Shown here: positions 30,891 through 41,837 of the stretch, one piece after another
Layout of the letters: each line of letters starts with the position of its first letter
How positions within the stretch are numbered: the first letter of the stretch is position 1
Source of the DNA: Liquidambar formosana
Lineage: Eukaryota; Streptophyta; Magnoliopsida; Saxifragales; Altingiaceae
NCBI GenBank assembly: GCA_039720395.1
Contig: CM077827.1
Span: 18,153,822 to 18,217,821, forward strand
Reading direction: 5' to 3'
DNA: 64,000 nt
The notes under the pieces: model-generated
Seen by the model: the letters and a program-made list of their open reading frames with translations, nothing else
What the model was told of the DNA's origin: nothing
The model's database searches: none
Program-made: the position numbers and the translations under genes

Positions 30891-31019
30891 CACTTCCTTA
30901 TTTCAGTCTCCGGTTTTCAACCTCCCATCATTGTTGGTATCAGTGTGTGATTTCTCCGGGCTTTTTGGCCAAAAATGGGTTGTTCTTTATCATTGGTTCA
31001 CAAGTGTAACTTGTTCGCC

Positions 31020-31032
31020 AATGAGGGGCTTC
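31020..31032 (+). promoter_or_regulatory. Polypurine-tract candidate of alpha
   Basis: AATGAGGGGCTTC ends at the first base of the 3' LTR. Beta has the same string at its 3' LTR (34603-34591, minus strand). It would prime plus-strand DNA, though the purine run is short. Confidence 0.5.
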
Positions 31033-33948
31033 TGTCACACCCCATTTTTGCACCACCTCACTAGGACTCATCATTTCATGCATGTTTTTGTTTTGTTTTT
31101 GAGTCTAGTCACTTGCATTAGTTTTCTAGAGTCACAAGGACAATGGATATGAATTTTGGTTCAAATTGGAGTTGATCTTGAGGGATAATAAGAGCTTTTG
31201 TGACTTGAGGGGCATAATCGTCTTTTAAGTCCCAAACTTTTCATTTGACCTTGGAATGATCTCCAAATTGTCAATTGGAGTTCATATGGATGCATATGAG
31301 GTATTTCTAGGTTCAATTTGGTAAGTCAATGGCTCGGGATTAAAATAGCTCGATGTAGTTCAAGTTGGTTAATTGACCCTTGGGTTAGCTCTAATTGACT
31401 CACAATTACTAACCAAATCTTTTCAAATTGACTTTCATTAGTCATCATTTTGTACCGGTTGTCATCTTAAGTCCCGTGGCCCTGATGATGAGTTTAGTGT
31501 GGTTATTTATGGATTATCCTTGAAGAATTAGTGCGAATCACAGCATGAGATTTTTGGTTAAAATGAAAAGAAAATTATTTTATTAAATTAGCCATTTTTA
31601 TCATGACACTAACACGTGTACGTATGTGATGAGTGTGTGTACGCACATACGATACATGTGCATGCGTGTTAGCGGTCAGTCTCCCAATTTTTATAAAAGA
31701 CAATTTCCTTTTCCTATTCAGATTAGAAGTCTTTTATCATTATAAAATACCTTTTGATTATTCTCCAAAAAAACCTAGTCCAGGAAGGAAAGGGAAACTC
31801 CAGATTTCAGCTATAAATACTCTCTTAATGTCTTTAAACAAAGGAGAGGAAAAGAGGGTTTGGAGGGAGTGAAATTCGTCATAATTCAGCAGCAGATTTT
31901 CTGAAAACCAGCAGTCGTATTTTAATCATAACTTTTTCATCCGAAGTCAGAATTTGATGAAATTGGTCTTGTTAGAAAGATAATTCAATTCTCTACAACT
32001 TTGTATTTCACAAGCTTTGTCCAAATCCAACGTTTTCATACCCAAAAACGCGATTGAAGTTGCTGCTGCTGCAAAGTGACGAAAATCAGTCTTCTTTTCT
32101 CTTGTTCTCTTTTTGTTTTCTATTTCTTTTCAAAGTTGAGTGAGTTTTGATCTCTTTGCTGTGATACCACTTTGACAAAGAGGAGGATTCGTGTTGGTTT
32201 GATTCACTCTAAAGACCTGAGGAGCCACGAACAATTACAAACACAAGGGGAGCCACTTTATGCATTAATACTTGAGTGTTTGAGAGAGAATAAGAGAGAG
32301 AGACTTGAAGGAGAGCTGGAGTTCTTGCTGTAGCCTTGGAGAACATTGATTCAAGTCATCCATAAGAGCAAGAGGGAGTTCATACCGCAGCAAGGAAGGC
32401 CCTTCCTAAGGTATTCTCCTTCTCTATTCAAGCTTAAACTAGGTTTTCATATAGGATAGGCCTATTGCATGTTAAAGGTAACTTTTTTATCATGTATTAA
32501 CACTCTAGCTAGTTAATATACATGGAATATCTATTGTTTATCTACTGTTTAGCATGCTTTAGGGCTGTCCTTTATGTTTCAATGCATAGTTATGATTCTT
32601 GTGCTCCTGTTTGTCCTTGTGCTAGGATTAGTGTCATTGCATGTTAGAGTTAGGATTTTCATCATGTTATATTGCTTTAGTTAGTTAATATGCATGATTT
32701 AATTTCTGTTTAGTTTGGTTTTAGCATGATTAAAGTATGTTTTGTATGTCTTTAAGCATATTTGTGAGTTTAGGGTTTTAGAGTCATTGTTTTGTGTTTG
32801 TTTTCATATAGCATGATAAAGTAGACTTTTTTATTTGGTTTTTCTTCGTGTTTGCTGTATATGTTTTTCATATGGAGTAAACATGATAGTTTTGCATGCA
32901 TGTTAGTATGTTTTAGGGTTTTTTATGCATGATATGGTTCTAGGAATGTGTTAGGACTTATTATTGTTCGCTGTGTTGCTGTTAGCATGCTTAGTGGATG
33001 ATTTTTAGGCCATGATACTATTCTGTCCAGATTTGCATGTTAGTGTTTTTGCATGGTTTTGAGCACTTGTAAGGGTGCAAATAGGTGTGGTATTTGTCCT
33101 ATGGCAAATAGGGCTGCTTATGTCTGAAATAGCTAATGTTTGGAGTAATCGCGCTCAGGTAAGTGGGTGTGAAGGTGCCCCAATTCACCTTTCTTTCTTA
33201 ACTCATTCTCTTCTCCCTATCTAGGGTTAATTTTTAATATGATCCTATGGTTTAATTAGAGGTTTCCTTAACCAACAAAATTCTGGTTTTTATTAAAGTT
33301 TCCATTTTGTGGATTTCTTTCCTAAAATCAAACTTTCTATCATATTCAACTCTTTTGATCAAATAAGGAAACCTAGGGTTTTAACCATAGGTTTATATTA
33401 GGTCTTAACCCTAATTCTAATCGAACTACGTGGACTTTGATCCATGTATTTCGTTGCATGGTACGTAGGCGCTCTTCGTGAGGCTCAAGTCCGTTCTAGG
33501 ATCCAAGCATCCTAGGTTTATTTTTGTTTTCTTTTCTTCTTTTTCTTTTTTCTGTTTTTATTTGCTTATTATGCATGGATGGATGAATGAAATATATGAT
33601 ATGCATGCAATTCTTGTGATGATATACTTGCTGATTTTTGTATGGGAAAGATCTTAATTTAGCCCAAATGAACTGAGAGACCGAAAGGGTGACATGGGTG
33701 CCTATAGGCTTTGCCTAGAACCTTCCCATGTCATAACTTAGCCTCCGAATCCCCGATTTCTTTGGTTTTCAAAAGATTGGTTTTTGCCTTTCCTTTTTTA
33801 TGGAGTCATTCAAATTGTTTTCTTAGAACAAACTATTTTTAGGGTTTTCCTTGTTTCCTTTAAAAAATAAGGTGGCGACTCCTTTCCTTTTTCTTTTTCA
33901 AATCCATTTTCTTTCAATCCCTTGTGGGCCCAATTTCCGGGGTTCACA
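31033..33948 (+). repeat. Alpha 3' LTR
   Basis: Same length (2,916 bp) and ends as the 5' LTR, with about fifteen single-base differences noticed, for example at the positions matching 17110 and 17283. TATA box at 31812-31819. Its promoter points out of alpha through the beta LTR remnant towards beta's plus-strand genes at 37008 and 40201. Confidence 0.95.
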
Positions 33949-33953
33949 GGGTG
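33949..33953. repeat. Target-site duplication of retrotransposon alpha, right
   Basis: GGGTG directly after the LTR end TTCACA, matching 16597-16601. Confidence 0.95.
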
Positions 33954-34590
33954 TCTACAGAAACAAAAGCCAAAACGACCGTGTTTCGATGAGGAATATG
34001 TTTTTGAACATTTTAGGCTGAAAACCACTAACCATGGGAGCATGGTTAGGTTTGAACGAGGCGGTTAACCACTATTCTCTACCTTTGCTAAGCATAGGCA
34101 TGCACATAGGGTCAAACCAAACACTTGCCATATCAAAATTGAACTTCATGAAACACTTTTGAGGGTAAAATGATGACTAATGAAAGTCAATTTGAAAAGA
34201 TTTGGTTGGTAATTGTGAGTCAATTAGAGCTAACCCAAGGAAGGGTCAATTAACCAACTTGAACTACATCGAGCCATTTTAATCCCGAGCCATTGACTTA
34301 CCAAATTGAACCTAGAAATACCTCATATGCATCCATATGAACTCCAATTGACAATTTGGAGATCATTCCAAGGTCAAATGAAAAGTTTGGGACTTAAAAG
34401 ACGATTATGCCCCTCAAGTCACAAAAGCTCTTATTATCCCTCAAGATCAACTCCAATTTGAACCAAAATTCATATCCATTGTCCTTGTGACTCTAGAAAA
34501 CTAATGCAAGTGACTAGACTCAAAAAAAAAAATAAAAACATGCATGAAATGATGAGCCCTAGTGAGGTGGTGTAAAAATGGGGTGTGACA
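33954..34590 (-). repeat. Beta 3' LTR, proximal part
   Basis: It continues the LTR sequence interrupted at 16601 and ends GGGGTGTGACA. It contains the roughly 220-bp segment that alpha's LTR lacks, and matches 52099-52734 of the other beta LTR closely. Confidence 0.92.
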
Positions 34591-34735
34591 GAAGCCCCTC
34601 ATTGGCGAACAAGTTACACTTGTGAACCAATGATAAAGAACAACCCATTTTTGCTAAAAAGCCTGGAGAAATCACACACTGTAACCAAACAATGACAGGA
34701 GGTTGAAAACCGGAGACTGAAATAAGGAAGTGTAC
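34591..34735 (-). other. Beta polypurine-tract candidate and 3' spacer
   Basis: On the minus strand AATGAGGGGCTTC (34603-34591) abuts the 3' LTR. The remaining spacer matches alpha 30890-31019. No gene is seen. Confidence 0.5.
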
Positions 34736-36379
34736 TCAAGTCATGAGTATACTTAAACCACTGGGGGTTGGTGATTGTCAAGAGAAGCATATTCAAGCCA
34801 CTACGAAGGAACATACTTTTGAAATGGAGAAATATATTCTAGTCACGAATATATTTAACCAAGTGATGAGAATGAGATCTGAGAAGTACGTTCAAGTGAT
34901 GAACGTACCTTGGAAATGGAGAAGTATATTCAGGTCACGAATATATTTAACCAAGTAAGTGACAAAATATCTGAGAAGTATACTCAAATGATGAGTATAC
35001 CACTGAAATGGAGAAATATATTCAGGTCACGAATATATTTAACCAAGTAATCTGAGAATGAAATCTGAGAAGTATACTCAAGTGGTGAGCATACCATTGA
35101 AATGGAGAAATATATCCAAGCGATGGATATCTTTAACCAAGTAGGATAAGAATAATCTGAGAGGTGTATTCAAGTGATGAGTGTACTTTTGAAATGGAGA
35201 AATATATTCAGGTCACGAACATATTTAACCAAGTGATGAAAAAGATGCTGAGAAATATACTCAAGTGATGAGTATACTTAATGATTGAAAAAGACTGAGA
35301 AGTACGTTCAAGTGATGAACACACTTTTGAAATGGAGAAATGTATCCAAGTGATGGATATATTTAACCAAGTAAGCTGAGAAGTACACTCAAGTGATGAG
35401 CATACCATTGAAATGGAGAAATATATCCAAACGACGGATATATTTAACCAAGTAAGATAAAAATAATCTGAGAAGTGTACTCAAGTGATGAGTACACCAT
35501 TGAAATGGAGAAATATATTCTAGTCACGAATATACTTAACCAAGTAAGTGACAAGTATGTTTGAGTGATAAACATACCATTGAAATAGAGAAATATATCC
35601 AAGTGATGGATATACTTAACCAAGTAAGTGACAAGTATGTTTAAGTGATAAACATACCATTGAAATAGAGAAATATATCCAAGTGATGGATATACTTAAC
35701 CAAGTAAGTGACAAGTATGTTTAAGTGATAAACATACCATTGAAATAGAGAAATATATCCAAGCGATGGATATACTTAAGGAAGTAAGATAGAGAATAAT
35801 CTGAGAAGTGTACTCAAGTGATGAGTACACCATTGAAATGGAGAAATATATTCTAGTCATGAATATATTTAACCAAGTAAGTGACAAATATTCTAAGAAG
35901 TATGTTCAAGTGATGAACATACTATTGAAATGGAGAAATATACCCAAGCGATGGATATACTTAACCAAGTAAGTGGCAAAATATCTGAGAAGTATACTCA
36001 AGTGATGAGTATACCATTGAAATGGAAAACATATACCCAAGTGGTGGATATACTTAACCAAGTAAGTGACAAAATATCTGAGAAGTATGTTCAAGTGATG
36101 AACATACCATTGAAATGGAGAAATATATTCAAGTGATGAATATATTTAACCAAGTAAGTGATAATGAGGATCTGAAACTAGGAAGCATATTCAATGGGTG
36201 AACATGCTTTTGAAATGGAAGAATATATTCAAGTGATGAATATATTCAACCAAGTATGATAGAGAATGAGAATTTGAAGCTGAGAAGCATATTCAAAGAG
36301 TGAATACACTTTTGAAATGGAAGAATATATTCAAGTGATGAGTATATTCAACCAAGTGGGATGGAAAATCAAGATTTGA
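34736..36379 (-). repeat. Hairpin-repeat array of beta
   Basis: The same array as in alpha, in reverse orientation. It has the same alternating palindromes with loop AAGTGAT on this strand (ATCACTT in element sense) and linkers CATTGAAATGGAGAAATAT. Some units are gained, lost or changed relative to alpha, and stems again mostly stay complementary. It holds no credible ORF; the 60-70-codon frames are by-products of the repeats. Confidence 0.87.
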
Positions 36380-36638
36380 AATGAGGATATGTGATCAATT
36401 TATCAAGATAGAACAAGCATGGTGCAAGAGGAAAGTGACTTAACACATTGTCACTTGAGTGGGCATGACACAGGGGAAATATATTCAACCCTTTTGAACA
36501 TAAAATCAATTCAAGGAATTGATTTCAAGATGGAATTTGATTGATTTTAAGCTCAAAAAGTGTGGAATATCTCATTTGGAAGGAGGTTTGATCACGCGTC
36601 AAGGCGAGACAAAGCGAGGGAGAAAGCCAAAACAAGAT
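36380..36638. other. Unique spacer, beta 3' region
   Basis: Matches alpha 28961-29219 in reverse. Nothing recognisable besides a short inverted repeat around AATCAATTC near 36505-36545. Confidence 0.5.
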
Positions 36639-36722
36639 GGCTTGGGTGACCATCAGGCCTCAGGAGGCTAGCCGCCCAGGCCCTGGTGGCTAGCCGCCCA
36701 GGGCTTGGGTGGTCACCTGAGC
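36639..36722. repeat. GC-rich foldback repeat 1 of beta
   Basis: An 84-bp G+C-rich inverted repeat, ends GGCTTGGGTGACCA and GGTCACCTGAGCC, with internal GGCTAGCCGCC palindromes. It lies about 285 bp upstream of the plant mobile domain gene start. Confidence 0.75.
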
Positions 36723-37007
36723 CTATTGCTGAAAAATTCTGGGTTTTTAAATGCATAAGTGCACTATTCATACCCCTTGTTCAAAGAACCCGAAAATTGG
36801 AGTTTCTCTCTCTAGAAAGCTTACCCCATTTTGCAAAATCACTCCAATACCCAAGAGCAATCAAATCCACACTTCAAGAGGGATTCATACACATGAAATA
36901 GCATCAATAACACGCAATTTTACATCAAAAACCAGAAATTTGCAGCACTTTGCAAATCAAAAACCCATTAAACCAATTTTTGCTCAAAACAAGCTAGTTC
37001 ATCCACC

Positions 37008-39743
37008 ATGGATCCAAATGAAGACTCCACTTCAAAGTATCCATTTCTTGACTCAAAGAGTAGATACAAGGCACCAATATATGATGTTCCTCAAGAGAAA
37101 TTGCTTCTAGAACCAAGGAATCATCTCTCTTTTCTTCATTCCAAACAAGAGGTAAGCTTACCCATTTTAAACTTTTCTTTGAAATTTTCATTTTTGTTAA
37201 TTGAAATGCATTCCCATGAACTCTCTATGAGTATTCCTAGCAATGTTTGCAATGCCCATTGATTTTGGCAAGGATTGGATGTGAAAAGAATTCCATTTGG
37301 AAACTTGGTGAATAGTGCCCACCAAGTGTTTGATAAAATGCTTGAATGATGAGAATTCATCCAATCTTTGTAAAATTGATGTGTATTGCAAGGCAAAATC
37401 ATAGACATTCATTTCTAATTGATTTTAGAAACAAAACCAAGCATTTTCATGAACTTTGAAAAACAAAGTTTGCTATATTTTTGAAAAACCCATGTTTTCA
37501 TGAACAAGGTTTGCTTATTTTTTCCTTAAAAAACCACTTTGGAAAACAAAGTTTGCTTGCTATTTTCTTTGAAAAATCCATGTTTCCATGGTATTGGAAT
37601 GCATGGTTTACCAATGATCATGAGTTTGAGGAATAAAACCAATGTTTTCATAAACTTTCAAAGCATGGTTTACTTGTTCATGAACTAAAAGACTTAGTTT
37701 TTGAAAAGCCAATTATCAATGCTTGCATATGATTTTTACACTAACTAGGTGAATCATTCTTCTTGATTAGCCCAACTTTCAAGACCTACGCACAAGGTCT
37801 TCGATAAAGAATCTCATTGGGTGGTGGAGGCGTATGGAACACACCCAACCTTCTGCAAGAGAGTCCATTAAGAAAGCGGGTTTTGGTTGGTTTCTTGATT
37901 CCCTATGGAATGAACAGTGGGATAGACAAGCCCTTCTTGCCTTGGCTGAGCTATGGTGGGATACCACCAACACTTTCCACTTCAGTTTTGGGGAGATGAC
38001 CATGACTCCTAAGGATTTTTCAATTATCACCGGTTTAAGCCTCAAGGGAAAGAGGTTGGAATTCTATGGGGATGCCAACACAAATAGTGCTTATCTCCTC
38101 ACTATGTTGGGGATGGAAATTGAGGCAGGCTCACGCGGTGTTAGGAGGACATGGCTATTCGAGAATTTTGCCAACCAAGTAGAAGGTGTGGGAGTGGCTC
38201 CCGAGTGCATGGCTAGGGCTTTCATGATCTATATGCTTTCTTGCACTCTCTTTGTTGGTGCCAATGACATGGCACAACCGGGCTATCTTGCCTCCATGGT
38301 GGATGTGAACAAGATGGGAAGATATAACTGGGGAGGGGCAGCACTAGCCACCATGTACAGATCCATGTCTGACATGTCTTGAGGTGTTTGCAAGAATTTT
38401 GGTGGGCTTCCCTTTGTTTGGGAGGTAAGTAAAAATATTTAATTTTTAAATTCCTCTCAAACTTGATTTGATTTTAATGCTTTTCTTGAATTTTGACAGA
38501 TATGGTATTATGAATACTTGGGACTGTGCCGCCCCACCCTGGATAATGAGATACAGGAATGGCCCATACTTGGGAACTATGCTCCCAACAAGATAGCCGT
38601 GCGTGCCCCCAATAGGCATGACTACGCCCATGCAAGGGCATACCTAGCGAGTTTGAATGCTGATATGGTAATCCCTATTCCTCATTTTTCTTTCATTCAT
38701 TTTTTTATTATCTTACTCATCATTTTTTCTTTTCAAATTCAACAGGTAGAGTGGAGCCCATGGGGACTGTGGGAGGCTAGGCTGCCTAGGAGGTGTGTGT
38801 CCTGCCTGGAGTTGACTGGGAAGAGGGTACTCTTTGAGGGTCCCTCAGGGCGATACTGGTATTTGGGGGAGCGCGTCCTTAGGCAGGTGAAAGGACGAGT
38901 GGATGCCGCTCTTACCCCTGTCTTGCCTCCCATGAACATGAGGCATATTGACTCTTTGGATGAGGATGAGCTGATGGAAGCTCTGACTGGGTGGGATGCT
39001 GAGGAGTTCACCTCACCCAATACGGACTACATGACTTTCTGCAATCAATTCCTGATGCGTCCTAGAGTCATTGGCTTCCCACCTCAAGGGGTGAGTCTCT
39101 ATTCCATTCTTTTCAATTATTGACTTATGCAAGCACTCTTTTTAAGCAATTTATCTATTGCAGGGCCGGCGAGCTCGTGGACATAGTTCCACAATAGCAT
39201 CCTCCACAGGCATGACTCATGGGGATGAGGATTATGAGATGGGGGGAATGGCACAGCCGCCTCTCCCAGTTCTCGACTGGCAAGTGAATATATGTAATGG
39301 GTTGGAATTCATGAGGACTAACATTACTCATCCTGCTTTTGATGAAGTCCCCAGGATTGACTCGAGCTATGAGCATGTAAGCGCTAAACCTTTGCCTTCC
39401 TGAAAACCTCTTTCATCATTTATTAACCATGTTCATCTTTTAGGTTCCCCGAGAATACGCACAGGAGTGCCTTGAACTCAGCGAGGGGTTAAGGCGGGAC
39501 CTTGTTAGGATGAGTTTGGCGAACTCTGTGCTAGAGGGACGACTGAATCCCACTGTAAGACATTCCCTTTGTTCATTCCAATCATAGGAGCTAATGATAT
39601 AACCCTTCTTTATTAATTGATTATCTTTGCAACGGGTCTCCACACTGCGTCCACCACAGCCAATGCCACCCCAAGGGAATCCTCATGCTGGTCGTGGTAG
39701 AGGCGAATCAAGTAGAAAGAGAAGAACCACGGGAGACCATTAG
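37008..39743 (+). pseudogene. Plant mobile domain (PMD) gene inside beta, seven exons, antisense to gag-pol
   Basis: Model by eye: exons 37008-37151, 37771-38424, 38500-38667, 38746-39090, 39164-39376, 39444-39554 and 39633-39743, coding about 581 residues. All introns are phase 0 and all but the last have GT-AG borders (for example GAG/GTAAGC, TTGACAG). Exon 2 carries the plant mobile domain: WWRRMEHTQPSARESI, ELWWDTTNTFHFSFGEMTM, DFSIITGL, typical of MAIN/MAIL and transposon-borne relatives. The last exon is basic (GRGRGESSRKRRTTG). Two breaks: TGA at 38380-38382 in exon 2, and AA instead of AG at the last acceptor (39631-39632). Alpha lacks the gene completely. It is probably a captured host-type gene; PMD coding in Ty3/gypsy elements is known. 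Confidence 0.78.
37771..38424 (+). CDS. Exon 2 of the PMD gene (plant mobile domain core)
   Basis: Frame open from 37771, after the acceptor TTGATTAG, to the TGA at 38380, then 14 more codons to the donor GAG/GTAAGT at 38424. It holds most of the domain, including GYLASMVDVNKMGRYNWGGA and the end GVCKNFGGLPFVWE. The ATG at 37834 lies inside the domain, so it is not the real start. Confidence 0.75.
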
Positions 39744-39977
39744 ATTAGCTTACCCTCTTGCTTTGTAATCGAATGAAACATCTTTCTTTATGCTTTGTAA
39801 TCTCTCTTTGAACACTTGCTTTGGTACTTTGTATGAGACTTTTGGAATTCCATGGTGGTGATTTACTCATATTTTGGTGCAAAAATAAGCTCAAAATAAG
39901 CTTCCCAAGGTCACATAACCATATAGGGGTCAAAAGAGGTCAAAAATAGGCAAAACTGGGCAAAATAGGAAAACGGC
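39744..39977. other. 3' flank of the PMD gene
   Basis: About 230 bp with no ORF. It includes TTTGTAATC repeats near 39763-39800 that may be part of RNA 3'-end formation. Confidence 0.4.
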
Positions 39978-40057
39978 CTCGGGTGACCACCCAGGGCTGG
40001 GCGGCTAGCCGCCCAAGCCCAGGAGGCTAGCCGCCCAGGCCTGGGTGGTCACCCGAG
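39978..40057. repeat. GC-rich foldback repeat 2 of beta
   Basis: An 80-bp repeat with perfect 18-bp inverted ends: CTCGGGTGACCACCCAGG at the left and its complement at the right. The interior has two GGCTAGCCGCC palindromes. It sits about 90 bp upstream of the TATA box of the 428-codon ORF. Confidence 0.82.
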
Positions 40058-40144
40058 CCCAAAGCGGAAATCCTCCTTTGAATAGGAAACTTCCTATTCT
40101 GACGGGTTTTTTCCTATTTGAACTTGGATTTGTGACCTTTTCCC

Positions 40145-40152
40145 TATAAAAA
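40145..40152 (+). promoter_or_regulatory. TATA box of the beta antisense ORF
   Basis: TATAAAAA, 48 bases before ATG 40201, preceded by CCC. Identical in position to the alpha copy. Confidence 0.65.
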
Positions 40153-40200
40153 CACATCCAAGAGGTTCCTAAACCTACTTGTATTCATTCATTAGAAATT

Positions 40201-41487
40201 ATGGAGGCTCTAGACAAATTTTTAGGAGGGTTTTTGAGAGTTATGAGTGCTGAAGCAAAATCTGAGTTCAAGTGCTTTGGCTTGGATCCATTGCTCTCCT
40301 TGAGGCATGTGAGGCTTAAAACGAACCTCTTGACTGCTGCTACATATTTTTGGGATCCTCAAGTTCATGTGTTCCGCTTCAACTATGAAGAACTGTGCCC
40401 AACCATGGAGGAATTCTGTGCATTGTATGGAGTTTCAACGGTAGGTCCTTTCATTCTCCCTACTCCTCGCCCAAGCTTCCTTACTTCTTTCTCCAATTTA
40501 CTTGGGGTTCACCAACAATATGCCTCTACGTTTGTAAAGGACCATATGGTAGACTTGATGAAATTGGCAACTTCTTTCTTGGCCTATGATAGTAAAGGTA
40601 TTCTGAAATTTACCTTTCTTATTAAGCATGCACTTGCCTTTTGCCTCATTGGTCGTTTCCTTATTTCCACTGGTACTCCACATGTTCCCATACAAATTTG
40701 TGACTTGATTCCTCTCCTTGCCAAGGGCCATAACTTGGTTCCCATGGTGCTAGCTGAAACCCTGAATGGTTTGGATAAAGTCCATGAGGACCCAAAGGTT
40801 TCCTTAGGAGGTAGCCCCATTCTACTGCAGATGTGGTTGCTTGAAAGACTGAATTTCTTGTCACCAGTTGCCATTACACCGTACAAGCCCCAGCATTACT
40901 GCCTTCGCCGCATTGAACTGCCTGGGCAATTTTCATTGAGAGATTGGCTAGGTTACTTCCAAACCCTTTCATGGAGGAATATCAAGTGGTTTGTTTTCAT
41001 ATGGGGTTGTAGCGAACAGGTGCTTCTGCGAACTTCTGGATGCGCCATGGTGAGACTCATAGGACTGAGGTCTACTTCCTTCTATTGGCCTTCAAGGGTT
41101 CTTCGTCAGATGGGTGCCATGCAAACCATACCTACTTCCTTGAAAGGTGACTATCCTGTGGTGCCTGCGGGTCTTTCTGTAGTGACTTGGGCGAAGGACC
41201 GATGGCCTAGAAAGCTGACACTAACCCAAGTTACGAATACTGATGGTCCATATATGATGAGCCCCGAGTATAAGGAATGGTTGATAAGCAATTTAGGTGA
41301 GAGAGAGACTACTCGAAGAGAAAGGATTTTTGGTCTTATCAAGAATAACGAACTTGGATCTTGCAGAGAAGATATTATGGAAGCAGTGACAGCAGCTTAT
41401 GAACATGACTTGAGGAAGAAAAGAAGACACGAAAGAGAGAAGAAGAAAGCTGAGGAGCGAGCTGCAAGGAAGCTCAAGAAAAACTGA
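40201..41487 (+). CDS. Antisense ORF of beta, mobile-domain-like protein of unknown function
   Basis: An intact 428-codon homologue of the alpha antisense ORF, same length, same start context and same basic tail. It differs from alpha at 22 residues spread over the protein, six of them in the last 40 residues. It runs opposite to beta's gag and pol and ends about 350 bp beyond the pol stop, so transcripts from both strands would converge. Function unknown; an accessory or chromatin-related role is only a guess from the plant mobile domain resemblance. Confidence 0.8.
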   Translation: MEALDKFLGGFLRVMSAEAKSEFKCFGLDPLLSLRHVRLKTNLLTAATYFWDPQVHVFRFNYEELCPTMEEFCALYGVSTVGPFILPTPRPSFLTSFSNLLGVHQQYASTFVKDHMVDLMKLATSFLAYDSKGILKFTFLIKHALAFCLIGRFLISTGTPHVPIQICDLIPLLAKGHNLVPMVLAETLNGLDKVHEDPKVSLGGSPILLQMWLLERLNFLSPVAITPYKPQHYCLRRIELPGQFSLRDWLGYFQTLSWRNIKWFVFIWGCSEQVLLRTSGCAMVRLIGLRSTSFYWPSRVLRQMGAMQTIPTSLKGDYPVVPAGLSVVTWAKDRWPRKLTLTQVTNTDGPYMMSPEYKEWLISNLGERETTRRERIFGLIKNNELGSCREDIMEAVTAAYEHDLRKKRRHEREKKKAEERAARKLKKN

Positions 41488-41837
41488 AGACTCAATAGAA
41501 TAGGATATTTATGGCACTTTTATAGTTCTTTTACTTAATACCAATGAATTGCTATGTCAATCAATTTAGTTTTGAATAAATTTCCAATAATAAATTAAAT
41601 TTGGGATTTTGTTGTTTGATTTAGACCGCACCCAAGGTAACTTTATGGGTTGCCTACGTATCTCCATGATTTTTCTTTTTTTCTTTCTTCCTCTTTTTTT
41701 TTTTGTTTTTTGTTTTTTTTGTTTTTTTTGTTTTTTTTGTTTTTTTTGTTTTTTTGAATGGAGAATCAGGTCTTACGTAGTTCTCATGCCTTAACTTTTG
41801 CCTAGGCCGCCTTTACGGGTTTTCAACCTAGCAGGCT
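41488..41837 (-). promoter_or_regulatory. Conserved non-coding block downstream of beta pol
   Basis: Reverse complement of alpha 27142-27470. Block 1 lies at about 41795-41833 and block 2 at about 41628-41668. A T-rich tract (41670-41757 on the plus strand) has GTTTTTTT periodicity and makes a false Phe-rich ORF. Confidence 0.6.

Larger units (their letters stand above)
16602..33948 (+). mobile_element. LTR retrotransposon alpha (Ty3/gypsy, Tat/Ogre-like), full length
   Basis: A complete 17.3-kb element has two 2,916-bp LTRs with TG...CA ends and GGGTG duplications, inserted in the opposite sense inside beta's 3' LTR. Order: 5' LTR, primer site, leader, gag-pro (frame-shifted), putative intron, intact pol (RT, two RNase H domains, integrase), conserved block, antisense ORF, hairpin array, polypurine tract, 3' LTR. 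About fifteen differences between its LTRs were counted by eye (roughly 0.5%), so it is young. Its LTR lacks about 220 bp present in beta's LTR. It also lacks beta's plant mobile domain gene. Confidence 0.95.

Noticed and set aside
36686..37110. Short ORFs of 71 and 119 codons before the PMD gene
   Set aside because: The first begins at an ATG in the GC-rich foldback and the second overlaps exon 1 in another frame; neither shows a domain or a splice-consistent model.
41609..41794. Phe-rich 61-codon ORF
   Set aside because: Translation of a GTTTTTTT-type tract; the alpha counterpart is an A-rich tract without ORF.
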